Shown here: positions 12,612-23,306 of the stretch, in pieces | How positions within the stretch are numbered: position 1 is the first letter of the stretch | How the letters are laid out: each line of letters begins with the position of its first letter | Assembly (NCBI GenBank): GCA_037953625.1 | Contig: CM075652.1 | Coordinates: forward strand, 54,801,501-54,865,500 | Origin: Crotalaria pallida | Taxonomy: Eukaryota > Streptophyta > Magnoliopsida > Fabales > Fabaceae | Length of the DNA: 64,000 nucleotides | Reading direction: 5' to 3' | Position numbers and translations under genes: made by a program | The notes under the pieces: generated by a model | Seen by the model: only the letters and a program-made list of their open reading frames with translations | Told to the model about the DNA's origin: nothing | Database searches by the model: none

Positions 12612-12921
12612 ATTCTTCATCCGTCCCATAAGTTATGTTCATTTAGCCATTTTGCTTTGTCTCATAAATTGTGTTCTTTTAGAAACTCAATACGCATTTA
12701 TGCTTCTTTTTTCAAGCATACACTTATTTATTACATCATCTTTTTTTACCATCCATTGCTCAATCTCTCTTCAACATAATCTTCATACATTTATTATTAT
12801 TTTCTCCTATTATTATATCGGGGTAATTTAGTCAAAATATACCTAATTCTTCCATCATTTAATCATTTCTTAATCTATATGCAACGACCTAAAAGAACAT
12901 AACTTATTAAACGGGAGAGTA
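12612..12921. mobile_element. Stowaway-like MITE, about 310 bp
   Basis: The left end CATCCGTCCCATAAGTTATG and the right end, inverted, CTCTCCCGTTTAATAAGTTATG form terminal inverted repeats. CTCCGTCCC-like termini are typical of plant Stowaway MITEs. TA is present at the right end (12920-12921); the left duplication is mutated, so that boundary is approximate. Confidence 0.6.
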
Positions 12922-13234
12922 CACGAAACTTGCAAAATACCTTGCACCACGTACAATCTCACTTTATTATTTTTTTTTGGGTAATGTTAAAGGTTCAAAT
13001 ATAAGTTGAATTATATTCTTTCCATTTTTTAAATAATTATCACTTTAACAAAATAAATTTGTTTCTAAATAATTTTTATTTTACAAAATAAAGACAATAT
13101 TAATTATTATTTTTATAAGTCTACCTTCATCTAGTTAATATAATAAATTTAGTCAAATAATATAGAGATAAAAATAATAACACATTAAATATATTTTTAA
13201 TGCACGTGCTATAACATTAAATCATGATTATTTA

Positions 13235-13578
13235 AGGGTTTTAATTTATTAACCCCCAATTTAATCATTTGACCCACTTTTTTTGCCAAAACCCGAAATT
13301 GCCCTTTTTTTTTGGGTTTATAACACACTCGCTGGGGTCTGAGCGAGACTTAAAAAACAAAAAAAAAATACAACTCGCTGAGGGATCAGCGAGCTATGTA
13401 TTTTACATGTCTCGCTGACCCCTCAGCGAGCCTTTTTTTTTTTTTTTCTTTTTGGCCTTCTCGCTGGAGGGTCAACGAGTATGTTATTTTACATAGCTCG
13501 CTGACCCATCAGCGAGCTATATTTTTTTTTTAATTGGGGGTCAAGTGATTAAATTGGGGGTTAATAAATTAAAACCCT
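13235..13578. mobile_element. MITE built from five CTCGCTGA hairpins
   Basis: Terminal inverted repeats of about 45 bp (AGGGTTTTAATTTATTAACC and following on the left, its reverse complement on the right) are flanked by TATTTA at 13229-13234 and 13579-13584. Inside are five short inverted repeats of the form CTCGCTGA-n4-TCAGCGAG at 13328-13347, 13374-13393, 13411-13430, 13460-13479 and 13497-13516, separated by A- or T-runs and TTTTACAT spacers. No coding capacity. Superfamily not assigned; it lies about 410 bp downstream of the CHR8 stop codon. Confidence 0.75.
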
Positions 13579-13989
13579 TATTTAAAAGCATAAGAGCAAA
13601 TGCCGAGTCAATAAAAGTGTCATTTTGCGTGCGCCACGAGTGCCTATTTTTTTTAATCTATGCAATTCATATCTATTTTCTTTTCTTTTTCTTTTTTGAA
13701 ACTCATGCAGTTCATGTCTAATTATAATTATTATAAAAAAAAAAAATCATAAAACTACCATTTTCTGTACAACGATAAAAGGCTGCAAAAGCCTATTTTG
13801 TCCTTTTAAGTTTACAAAATTGAGCTGAGACCAATGGGCGCTACAGGTATTTTCTTCTAATCTGTATCCAACAGAAAGTTGATCATTCAAAAAATTAAAC
13901 CCCTAAACAGCACAACGAGTATTCCATCAACACAAGTCACTACTCACTAGTACTGTCCAGCAAGCATTGAAGCATTGGAGAATGGCTAA

Positions 13990-16900
13990 CTATAATAGAT
14001 ACTCAGCCTTCAGAACCCAATACGATCCATTTGGTCCTTTCTGCAGAGTTGCTATTTCCTTTAACAGATTCTTGAACAGGGCAAGATCTTTTGAGGGTAC
14101 CCTGTCCTTGAAATAATCAACTATGCTGGCTGAATTAGAACTTCCACCTTGCTGTTGTAGAAAGGTACAGAGTTTCTGTATCAATACTTCAGGTTGAAAT
14201 CCGGATGAATTTTCAGAAGCCCTGGAAGATCTTGGTTGATTTGTGGAACTTGACACCATGCCAAACTGATGTTCAAGCCCGGCACCGATGGCTTTTTCTT
14301 GGTTGCCTCTAATTCGAGCCAAAAGTTCGGCAGAAGATAACGCCTTACCGGATGATGCTCCAGCAGCAATACCATTGATTTTATTAGTTCTGTTGGTGGG
14401 TAATTCATCAGATGATTTGGCATTATTTGTCAACTGGGGGTTCACGGTTGAACCAAATTTCCGCTGAACAGATGATGGTGCACCAGCAGCTCCTGACCTT
14501 CCGGTCCATGTTGGAACAGAGATGCTTTCATGGCTTCGGCGAATTCGTGACTCACGTAAAGCTTCTGCAGCTCTTTTAGCAACCTGGGAAGCTTGCTCCT
14601 CAAGTCTCATCTTCTCCTCGTCATGGGCATTCATGATCAAATCATGGTTCATGGCACTCTATCATCATATAAAGAGATTGTCACAATGGAAAACAGGTGT
14701 ACCAAGGGTAAAAAGGATCTAGTATGTATACATAATGATGTCAGAATTCATGTATTCTTGAACTAGAACCAGACCGATATCTATATTCTAATGCAGTAGG
14801 AGTATGGTAAAGATACCTTATAATTCTATATTCTAATATCTATACTTGCTTGTTGCATAATTTCCCCTTATCCTAGCTAGTGAATCTTTACTCATTCAGC
14901 AAAATGCAGTTTCCAAATAGTAATAGTATAAACACACTTAAAGATGCATGCTAAACTGCATATAAGCTGAAACACAGAAACTTACATGTATCCCATTGAC
15001 ATCAAAAAGACTTTTCAGTATATTTGTTTCCTCATCAACTCCATCACCATGTTCAACTTTCTCTTTCCCCTTTCCACTTGAAGATCCTCTTTGTGATTCG
15101 CCATCATTACCAGCCAGATCCTCAGAACCTGGTTCAGCAGTTTGGCTATGTATCTGCTTATCATGATTATCTTTATGTGTCCCAACGATATTTACTTCTT
15201 CAGATATTTGACTGAAAATATTTGATGTTTCAGTTGATCCAGCTTCTCCATCCACGTTCAATACAAAAAGATCTTTCATATCTCGAGCTTTAAAGAACCT
15301 TTTCTGCTGTGGGTTCTTCAATATCTTATTAGTAAGAAAATGTTTGTAAATCTGACGGTGATACACTTTTTCCTCTATAGTTCCACGTGTGATCAACCTA
15401 TAAATTGTCACGTCCCGTTTCTGACCAATACGCCAAGCACGCTCCCTAGCCTGTAAAAATAAATAATCATCTCCTAAATAACATCATAAAATTTAAATTT
15501 GAAACCAGAGCATATTATCTCGGTGAGAATGAAATTGAAGGGATAAAAAATTCAAAAACAAGAATATATTAGAAATCTAAAATAATAAATAATTCAATCT
15601 TAAAAACACTAGAGGTATTAGAACTTTTCAGTTTGTTTGGGTTTATGGTTAAGGATGGAAAGGATGAGATTATAATGGCACGATAAAGATAGCCATCCTT
15701 TGCGTCCCATCCCACGCCTTTCTTTTATTCCCAATCTTCCCTTCCACCCATCATAAAACATCCAAACACGACTTTAGCTGTTTCTGTAGGAGGGTATGTA
15801 GCAAATTGGTAAAGTGAATCTGGTGGAGGAGGAAAGTTTACCAGTCATGTTTCAACAGCTTCAAGAACAGATGGATGTAATAAGTGTTAGCTTACCTGCA
15901 TATCAGTTGAAGGGTTCCAATCAGGGTCAAAGATGATCACCCTGTCAGCACCAGTAAGATTTGTCCCCAAACCCCCAACTTTGGTCGTTAAAATGAAAAT
16001 AAATATCTCACTTGAGCCATTAAATTCATCAATTAAAGCCATTCTCTGTCTTATTGGAGTGAGACCATCCATTCTCCGGTAAATATGACCAGAGGCTGTC
16101 ATAAAATTCTCAAAAATGTCAAGCATTTGTTGGGTTTGAGTAAAAAGAAGAACACGGTGACCCTGTTCCTTCCAAACATTAAGAACTTGAGCTACAACTT
16201 TCATTTTCCCACTACGATCTGGATTTCCATAATCTGGATCCCTGAAGGCATGTTCCCTTTCAAGTAGGTCAGGGTGGTTGCAGATCTTGCGCATTACATC
16301 AATTCCAGAAAGAGAATTCCTTTGTCCATCCAATATTTCCTCCACTTCGGTGCTAGCCAAAAATGCTCTATAAGCAGATATTTGCTCTGACGTAAGGCTG
16401 CAAAATAGAACATGCTCGGTTTTCTTTGTAAGTTGGGCATCCACATCCGCCTTCATGCGTCGTAGAAGATAAGGCATGATTAAATCACGCAGCACAACAG
16501 CACATCTGCAAAATGACAATGAAATTCAAAATTATTTGGCGCTGGAGGCTGACAAACTACAAAGTTAAACATCCCTAGATAAAATGTGCCAACAACCTAA
16601 TCAAAAATATTCATCTATAAGCTTTAATTTCCACGATTTGAATATGCAACTTAGCCTATCCCAATAATATTATTAAAACTGGTTACAGAATTCAATAGTT
16701 AATGAGTTAATTGCACCAATCAAGAAGCTGATGGGGGCAAATTGCCACAATTTAGTTAGAAATCTAACGGTGTTATTAAGGCTGACTTAATTTGTACTTT
16801 GGGATAGATCATGGGGTAATAAAATAAAAATAATTATGGGGTAATTGAAAATGAGAATATGTTGAAGTTTTTTTATTATTATTACTATTATTATTATTAT

Positions 16901-19549
16901 TATTTTTTTTTTAAATTTAAAATCCAACCTCAACGAAAAAAAGGATCACTAACCCACCTATATGCTGTGGATACTTGTAATGGTGAAGCATTTGCATATC
17001 CACCAACTGCTATAGGAACTGCAAACTCAGCTTCAAATACAGGCAAAACACCCAATTTTCCAGGAAAAACAAAATCAAACAATGACCACAGTTCACTCAG
17101 TTTGTTCTGAATAGGTGCACCAGTCATTACTATTCGGTGTACAGTTTGTAGCTGTTTGCAAACTAGGGTAACCTCAGCATTTGGATTCCTTATTCTATGC
17201 CCTTCATCAAGAACTGCGTAGCCCCACTCAATATCAAGCAACTGGCCCCCCAGTATTCTTAGCTGCTCATAAGTGGTGATAAGTAATCCAGATTCTGATC
17301 CCACGACACGATTTATCAGGGATTCCCATTTTCTTGTGTTTCTTCTAGATTGTAGAGTTCTTTCATAATCCTTGTCATTTGAACTATCGCTGTCATCGTC
17401 TGTTTCATCAGATTTAGCTCGCTTCTTTCTAGGAGCAGAATCTTGAGCAGAATCATGTAAAAGCTCTACATGGAATTTTGGGTACCACTTATTAGCTTCC
17501 CTTTTCCACTGTCGCAAGAGTGTAACAGGACACACTACAATGCTGGGTTTGTACATGCCACTGAAATGCAGTGCACCAAGAAAAGATAAAACCTGGACAG
17601 TTTTACCGAGACCCATCTCATCACCAATAATTCCACCCGCTCTTTGGCAATGCAATTCCCACATCCATTGAACTCCAACCTTTTGATAGTCAAACAATGC
17701 ATCAAATATTTTATCAGGAATTTTCAACCCACCTTCTAATGTTACATAAGAAGAATCGTGATCAGCAAGATCAACATCCTGTGCCTCTAAATCTTCACAA
17801 CTGGAAGTGTCCAAGCCACCATTTGCATTTTCTGCAAAAGATTCACGAAATTGAATATGAACATAAAAAAGATGTACATAATATGAATGGGAACAAAGCA
17901 CTCAAGAGGAGTTAAAAAAAGTGAAACCAGATTACAATGGATTACAAGCCAACCTTCCCTCAAACCAACAAAGGGACAATACACATCTTTCTATCATCAG
18001 AATAACAATTATAATCTTCAAACTGAAGCAATATTGGTCTCAGAAAATATCGGAAATATGGGTCAACGAATTACCAACAGGTAAATTACCTACTCAAATA
18101 CACTTTTACTCAGCAATAATTCAGATTTAAAAACTGGCATTTGAAAACTGCATGAAACAAGAGCACCTAACACTAGAACCAAAGAACCAACACAAAATAA
18201 GACATGTCTCCTTTTCTATATAAATGAACATCAACAACAAATATTGCAAAAGATTTTCATGTTGACCCTACTAACATTTTCTAATTGTTTCACACTTTTC
18301 TACAGTTAGCAGTCCAGATAAATAATAACTAAACCACATTTTGCAATAAGAACATTAACGTATGAGCATACCATTTTCTTCCATATTTGTATCCTCACTT
18401 GAAACACGCTTGGTCCATTTCCTACCAGGTAAAGGCCGCCTATTTTTCTTTTTTGAATCTTTATTCTTATCCACTTTATTGTCTAGAGCTTTGGGAAGTT
18501 TTAGTGGTTTCCTAAGCCTCTGAAAAGGAATAGTGGGTGCATCAAGCTTTGGTACGTCTTCAGGCTCAAGCAGCTTGCTGGTTGGGCGAGCTCTCGCTGC
18601 CTCAGCTATTGATCTGGCAGCTCTTTCAACACTGGCAGAAGCAAGATCAGTGGCACTTTCATCCTCAGCGGCATTATGACTACTTGATGTTTCAGGCTGT
18701 TGAAAGCGGCGCTCAAAGCCTTTCAACTTATGAAAAGGGGTTAAAATTCCTTTTCTGACCAATTCATCCCTTTCCTACGGCATCAGCAGTAGAAAATTAG
18801 TTCTTCTATTTCTATCTCCATAGACTATATCATTCACTCTTAGCACTTTTATAACATAAATACAATATTTGTAAACAATCTTCTAGAACAATGAGTACTA
18901 TTTTCTCACAAATTTGTTAAGTATCATAGAATGCCCAAATAAATATTAAAAAATAACTTACTGTTTCAACAAAGCCTGCAGAGGCTGCATCCAAAACAGC
19001 ATCAAAATCAGCATCGTCATTAAATGATACAGTCTTAAGCTTCTTTCCTGAGCTTTTCTGCAATTTTTTATCTTCCTTAACCTTCCGTTTTGGTCTTCGT
19101 TCTTCCTTTACCAAATCAAAGATCATTTTTTCACGCTCCGTACTCTTGGAATTGTTATCTTCACCCAACTTTGAAAGCTCTTTCTCTAGTTGAGCCTTCG
19201 TGTTCTTCAGGCTGCTTAGCCTATCAGCAGCAAGAACACGTTGAAGATTCGAACCATTGGAGGAATCATCCCCCGCTGCAATCCCTTGCTCTAGTCTGTC
19301 CTCATCAATACCACTACAATCTCCATTATTTTCGACATCTTCAATAGTGGAAGCAACTGCACCAATTTCAAATTCTACCGCCCTCAACTTCTGACGAAGC
19401 TCTTCTGCTTTGGTAGAAGATGGAAGATCACCATTTTCAGACACATTCGGATTTTCTTCCTTGGTGCTCCCTTCGGCTTCAGTATCTGCCACCGCATCAT
19501 TCCTTGCCTACAAGTTAACATCGATTCTCAGCAGTCAAAATTTAAGGTT

Positions 19550-19592
<43 letters not shown>

Positions 19593-20418
19593 TATAATAA
19601 TCTCTTCAGCAATACTAGTAAAAACATCACCATGATATCCCAAACATGCTGATATACTTGGAAGGGCAGATAAGACAAGGAGCATGAATACACACGACAC
19701 AGACACAGGGACACGGAAAATTTTTAAAAAGTATAGAACACAACAATTCATGGTACATTCTATAAAATTAGCGCAAAATCAACATGAAACCACAAATCTA
19801 AATGAAAAGAGAGAACTAATGTTTCAAAAGTTAACATGAGTCGTTATAAATATAATGAAAAGCTAAAACATTTATCTAATCTAATTATTCCGATATTTCC
19901 ATCTATATTAGTATCAAGATTCAAAAGAAAAAAAATATTAAAAAAAAAAAAAACGTTGTACAATAGTTACAGGTGTTCGTGAAGTATCCGACACAGAAGT
20001 ATCGGACAAACATAAGTGTCTGCAACACGACATCACAACTATTTTGAAGTGTCTGTAGTCCGTACTTCATCATAACTAATAAATTTCAACATTGAGAGAG
20101 AGAGAGAGTTGTACACTCAAATTACTAATTTCAAAGGAAACATAGTCGGAGTAACTGTCACTGCATGATTCGTTGCCTACAACTACAAGTTAAGATTCTC
20201 AACAGTCAAATTTGAACAGATATTTAAGTAACCGTAAACACCAGTACGATTCTGCTTCCAAGTTTTGAACATCGAGTTCCACATTCAAATCAATTTTGAA
20301 GGTGAGGAAGGAGAGATGCTGATGCTACCTTTTGGATAACGTGGCGTTCAATGTCTTCAGGATTGGCAGATTTAACTCCCAAAGCGTTGAGCAAAATTCG
20401 ATCTTGCTCATCCTCCAT
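13990..20418 (-). CDS. CHR8: CSB/ERCC6-type SNF2 ATPase, CHROMATIN REMODELING 8, 1218 aa
   Basis: Seven exons on the minus strand: 20329-20418, 18962-19507, 18372-18774, 16958-17831, 15896-16505, 14986-15450 and 13990-14658, all with GT-AG introns and consistent phase (1219 codons). The protein starts MEDEQDRILLNALGV. Helicase motif I GDEMGLGKT lies near residue 420, motif II is DEGH near 555 (the CSB form of DEAH), and motifs V-VI include GADRVIIFDPDWNPS and RERAWRIGQKR around 830-855. An acidic Asp/Ser/Lys insertion sits between motifs I and II. The C-terminus, about 150 residues ending WVLKAEYLL, matches the conserved tail of plant CHR8. Length fits the Arabidopsis protein (about 1190 aa). 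Family role: nuclear ATPase recruiting repair factors to RNA polymerase II stalled at DNA lesions (transcription-coupled repair). No disruptions seen. Confidence 0.95.
16865..16911. repeat. ATT microsatellite in a CHR8 intron
   Basis: A TTATTATTA run followed by a T run lies in the intron between CHR8 exons 4 and 5, about 50 bases from the exon 4 donor. Confidence 0.8.
19553..19588. repeat. TA microsatellite in CHR8 intron 1
   Basis: About 17 uninterrupted TA units, roughly 45 bases on the upstream side of the CHR8 exon 2 acceptor. Likely to be length-polymorphic. Confidence 0.9.
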
Positions 20419-20588
20419 TGAATTGAATTGCTGTTATCGAATCAACAGGTTCTTCTTCACCTGGTTGTAGCTGAACCCTAGAACCTAGCTTCCGAAACAG
20501 TTTCTCAGTGAAGGAAGGGAATGAGAAGAATAACGGTTTTGAATTTGGAATGAAATAAGGTTTTGTTTTAGAAAGGTGGGGGTATCAC

Positions 20589-20613
20589 CGTCGTCGTCGT
20601 CGTCGTCGTCGTC
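20589..20613. repeat. CGT/GAC trinucleotide repeat upstream of CHR8
   Basis: Eight CGT units about 170 bases upstream of the CHR8 start codon, within the probable 5' UTR or core promoter. On the CHR8 sense strand it reads as GAC/ACG. The acidic open frame it creates is not a gene. Confidence 0.8.
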
Positions 20614-20840
20614 TTTTGGGTATTTTGGTTGAGAGAGACAGAGACCCTTCCCAGTTCCCACCACCGTGGTTAGTTGGTATTTGACTATTGAATGCCACGT
20701 TGACACCTTTTAACGCGGGGGAGGACTCGTCCTACATTGCGTCTTGCGCAAGATTGCCAACGATGTCGTTTCAACCCCGATATCAGTACTAAGTACTAAC
20801 ACTTTTTTTAAGCCACTTAGCCACAGCAAGACAATTTTAT

Positions 20841-22200
20841 CGAGTGGTCCCTGAAATTACATATCGTCTTCATTTTCGTCTCTCAAATTACGAAAATAGC
20901 TTTGAGGTCCCTGAATTTGTAAAAACGTGTGCACGTTAGTCCCTGGAGTTAATATCCGTTAACGGAGGTGTGACATGCACTATAGATAATTCACTATAGT
21001 CCATGTAATCACTTTAAATAATTCACTATAGTCCCTGTAATAATTTTAAGTTATTCATTATAGTCCCTGAAACTATATAATTTATTCACTTTAGTCCCTA
21101 TATCAATATAATTCAAATTCCAAATGAACTCAAACAATCAGTAAAGAATTAACGAAAAAGATTAAGGGGTATGTAATACCTTATGTATATCTGAGATGAA
21201 GTTTCATCCTTGCTCTTTTAAGGACAATGTTTAAGTAATTAAAAGTGTAAAGTCAATATTGAAAACTGTGTACCAAAAACAAAACATTGAAAACCTTCAA
21301 ATTTACTCTTAATATATTAAATATAATTTTAGGGACGTAGATTTTACATTTTTGGTTGCATAAATATTATCTTTGGTGCAATCAAGAGAAAAACTCAAAC
21401 AATGTTAATAAAATAAAAAAAAACTCAATAAGAAAGACACAATTTGGAAAACATACAAAACGATGTTGTAAATAGTAAAACAACACTTTGGTTCATGAAA
21501 TTAACTATGGAATGGTTGATCCTTCATATTGTAAAAGCAATTTTACTCCTCATTTTACATATTGTCATTTAATATGGTTGTTGAGGAAAAAAAATTAAGA
21601 TTTTTTCAGCACCAAATTGATTAATGATGAAATGCAAGGTTAAGGGTCAATTTGATATTTTCCTTAAGTTTAAGTGTATATTTAGATCTCATGCAAATGC
21701 AGGTTTGTGCCTCCCAAACGGATTTGAGCATTTTGAATTGTGTTAGGTAACAATTTTCAAAGGGTGATTTTCCTTTCCAAACTTGATTCCAGTTGAAGCT
21801 AAATTTTCTAAATGATGGAACTTCATCTCAGATATGCAGATATGCAGAATGTATTCTATACCCCTTAATCTTTTTGGTTAATTTTTTACTGATTGTTTGA
21901 GTTAATCTGGAATTTGAACTATACTGATATAGGGACTAAAGTGAATAAATTGTATAGTTTTAGGGACTATAATGAATAACTTAAAATTATTACAGGGATT
22001 ATAGTGAATTATTTAAAGTGATTACAAGGACTATAGTGAATTATTTAAAGTGCATGTCACGCCTCCGTTAACGGACGTTGACGGAGGTTAACTCCAGGGA
22101 CTAACGTGCACAAATTTTTACAAATCCAAGGACCTCAAAGCTATTTTCGTAATTTGAGGGACAAAAATGAATGCGGTATGTAATTTCAAGGACCAAAATG
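20841..22200. mobile_element. Fold-back MULE-type element, about 1.36 kb
   Basis: Two arms of about 370 bp (20841-21210 and 21830-22200) are near-identical inverted copies. Shared blocks include GGTCCCTGAAATTACATA at the ends, GGAGTTAATATCCGTTAACGG, and AAGATTAAGGGGTAT at the inner edge. Each arm contains three to four tandem subrepeats of about 25-35 bp (ATTCACTATAGTCCCTGTAAT). The 620-bp spacer has no coding sequence. I could not fix a 9-bp target duplication. It starts about 420 bases upstream of the CHR8 start codon and ends about 150 bases left of the next MULE. Confidence 0.75.
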
Positions 22201-22656
22201 ACAATTAACTTAAATTTTATCTAAACTCTAACCTTTTTACTATTAGTTACGGTCAAATTTATTTTCTTTAGTTTTATTTTTTTTCCTGGTAAATAATCTT
22301 ATAAAGTAATTTTTCATCGTAAAATTAAAATTAAGTACTAACATTTTTTTATGGCTAAACTGCATATTTGGTCCATTTCCTTAACTTTTTGATTTCAAAT
22401 TGGTCTCTTACCTTTATTTAGTGTCAAATTGGTCCCTTACGTTTGTATTGGTTAGCGCCGTTAGTCCCAATCGTTAGTTTCTCTCAACTCCATCTGTTAT
22501 AGTCCTACGTGGTCGTTAACCCCCACACCTGGATTTCCAGGTGGCACGTTCTCTCTCTTTCTCCAAGTATTCTTCTACTTCTCCCCATAAAAGGGATCTA
22601 GGGTTCAAACGAAGAACCCTAAAACGAATTCCACTGCAAATAAAAGCATAGGTTCC

Positions 22657-23217
22657 ATGGCATCTAGCAATTGCAGGTGTAATTCCACCCCAAATGAAAG
22701 TGCGATCATGGATTCGCATGGTTCTTCTTTGTATTGCAGCAAAAAATTTGGTCTGGAAGAGGCTTTCTTTTGCCATTGCACAGCGAAGGCTGTGGTTCGC
22801 ACTGCACGCACAGTCGACCACTATGGGTTAAAATTTTGGGGTTGTCGGTTCTACAAGGTATGGGCTTTGTTACTCTGAGTTGTTTTCCCCTTTTATTACT
22901 TTGAGTTGTATTTGATCCTTCATTCCTCTTTGATTCTGCAAAAAGATGTCAAGGATTCGGGTTGTGGCTCCTTTCAGTGGTTGGATGCTGATGAAAGTGA
23001 GAAGGATGAAGTGATAATGAAGCAACAAAGGAAGATTTCAGAGTTCCATTGTGAGAAGGATGAAGTGATAATGTAGCAAGAAAGGAAGATTTCTGAATTT
23101 AATTCAAAACTTAAAGCAGTTCATGAAGAAATGAAGGGAATTAGAAGAACCCTCAAATTGTTGAAATTCATTTTGTTTGTGTTGTTTTTGTTTAGCTTGT
23201 TTGTTTTATGGAAGTAG
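22657..23217 (+). pseudogene. GRF-type zinc-finger protein gene, decayed, inside the MULE
   Basis: Exon 1 (22657-22857) encodes an N-terminus with a CHC...GLKFWGCRFYK motif and, after a probable intron (donor at 22858), SGCGSFQWLD. Together these make a zf-GRF Cys-x-Cys...Cys...Cys domain. A short coiled coil (KLKAVHEEMKGIRRTL) and a C-terminal hydrophobic membrane segment follow, ending at 23217. Such GRF-coiled-coil-TM proteins are commonly carried by plant MULEs. The visible acceptor after AAAAG near 22945 gives the wrong frame, and a TAG interrupts the coiled-coil region near 23073. A segment of about 50 bp encoding EKDEVIM is tandemly duplicated there. Confidence 0.6.
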
Positions 23218-23306
23218 GTAGGGGGTTATGAAAGCAGAGGTTATGGAATTAGGGGGGTAGGGACGTAGGGGGTTATGTATTTTAATGTATTATGAAGTAT
23301 GTCATG

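Noticed and set aside
20485..20706. Open frame with an Asp run upstream of CHR8
   Set aside because: Created by the eight CGT units in the probable 5' UTR of CHR8; no other gene feature.
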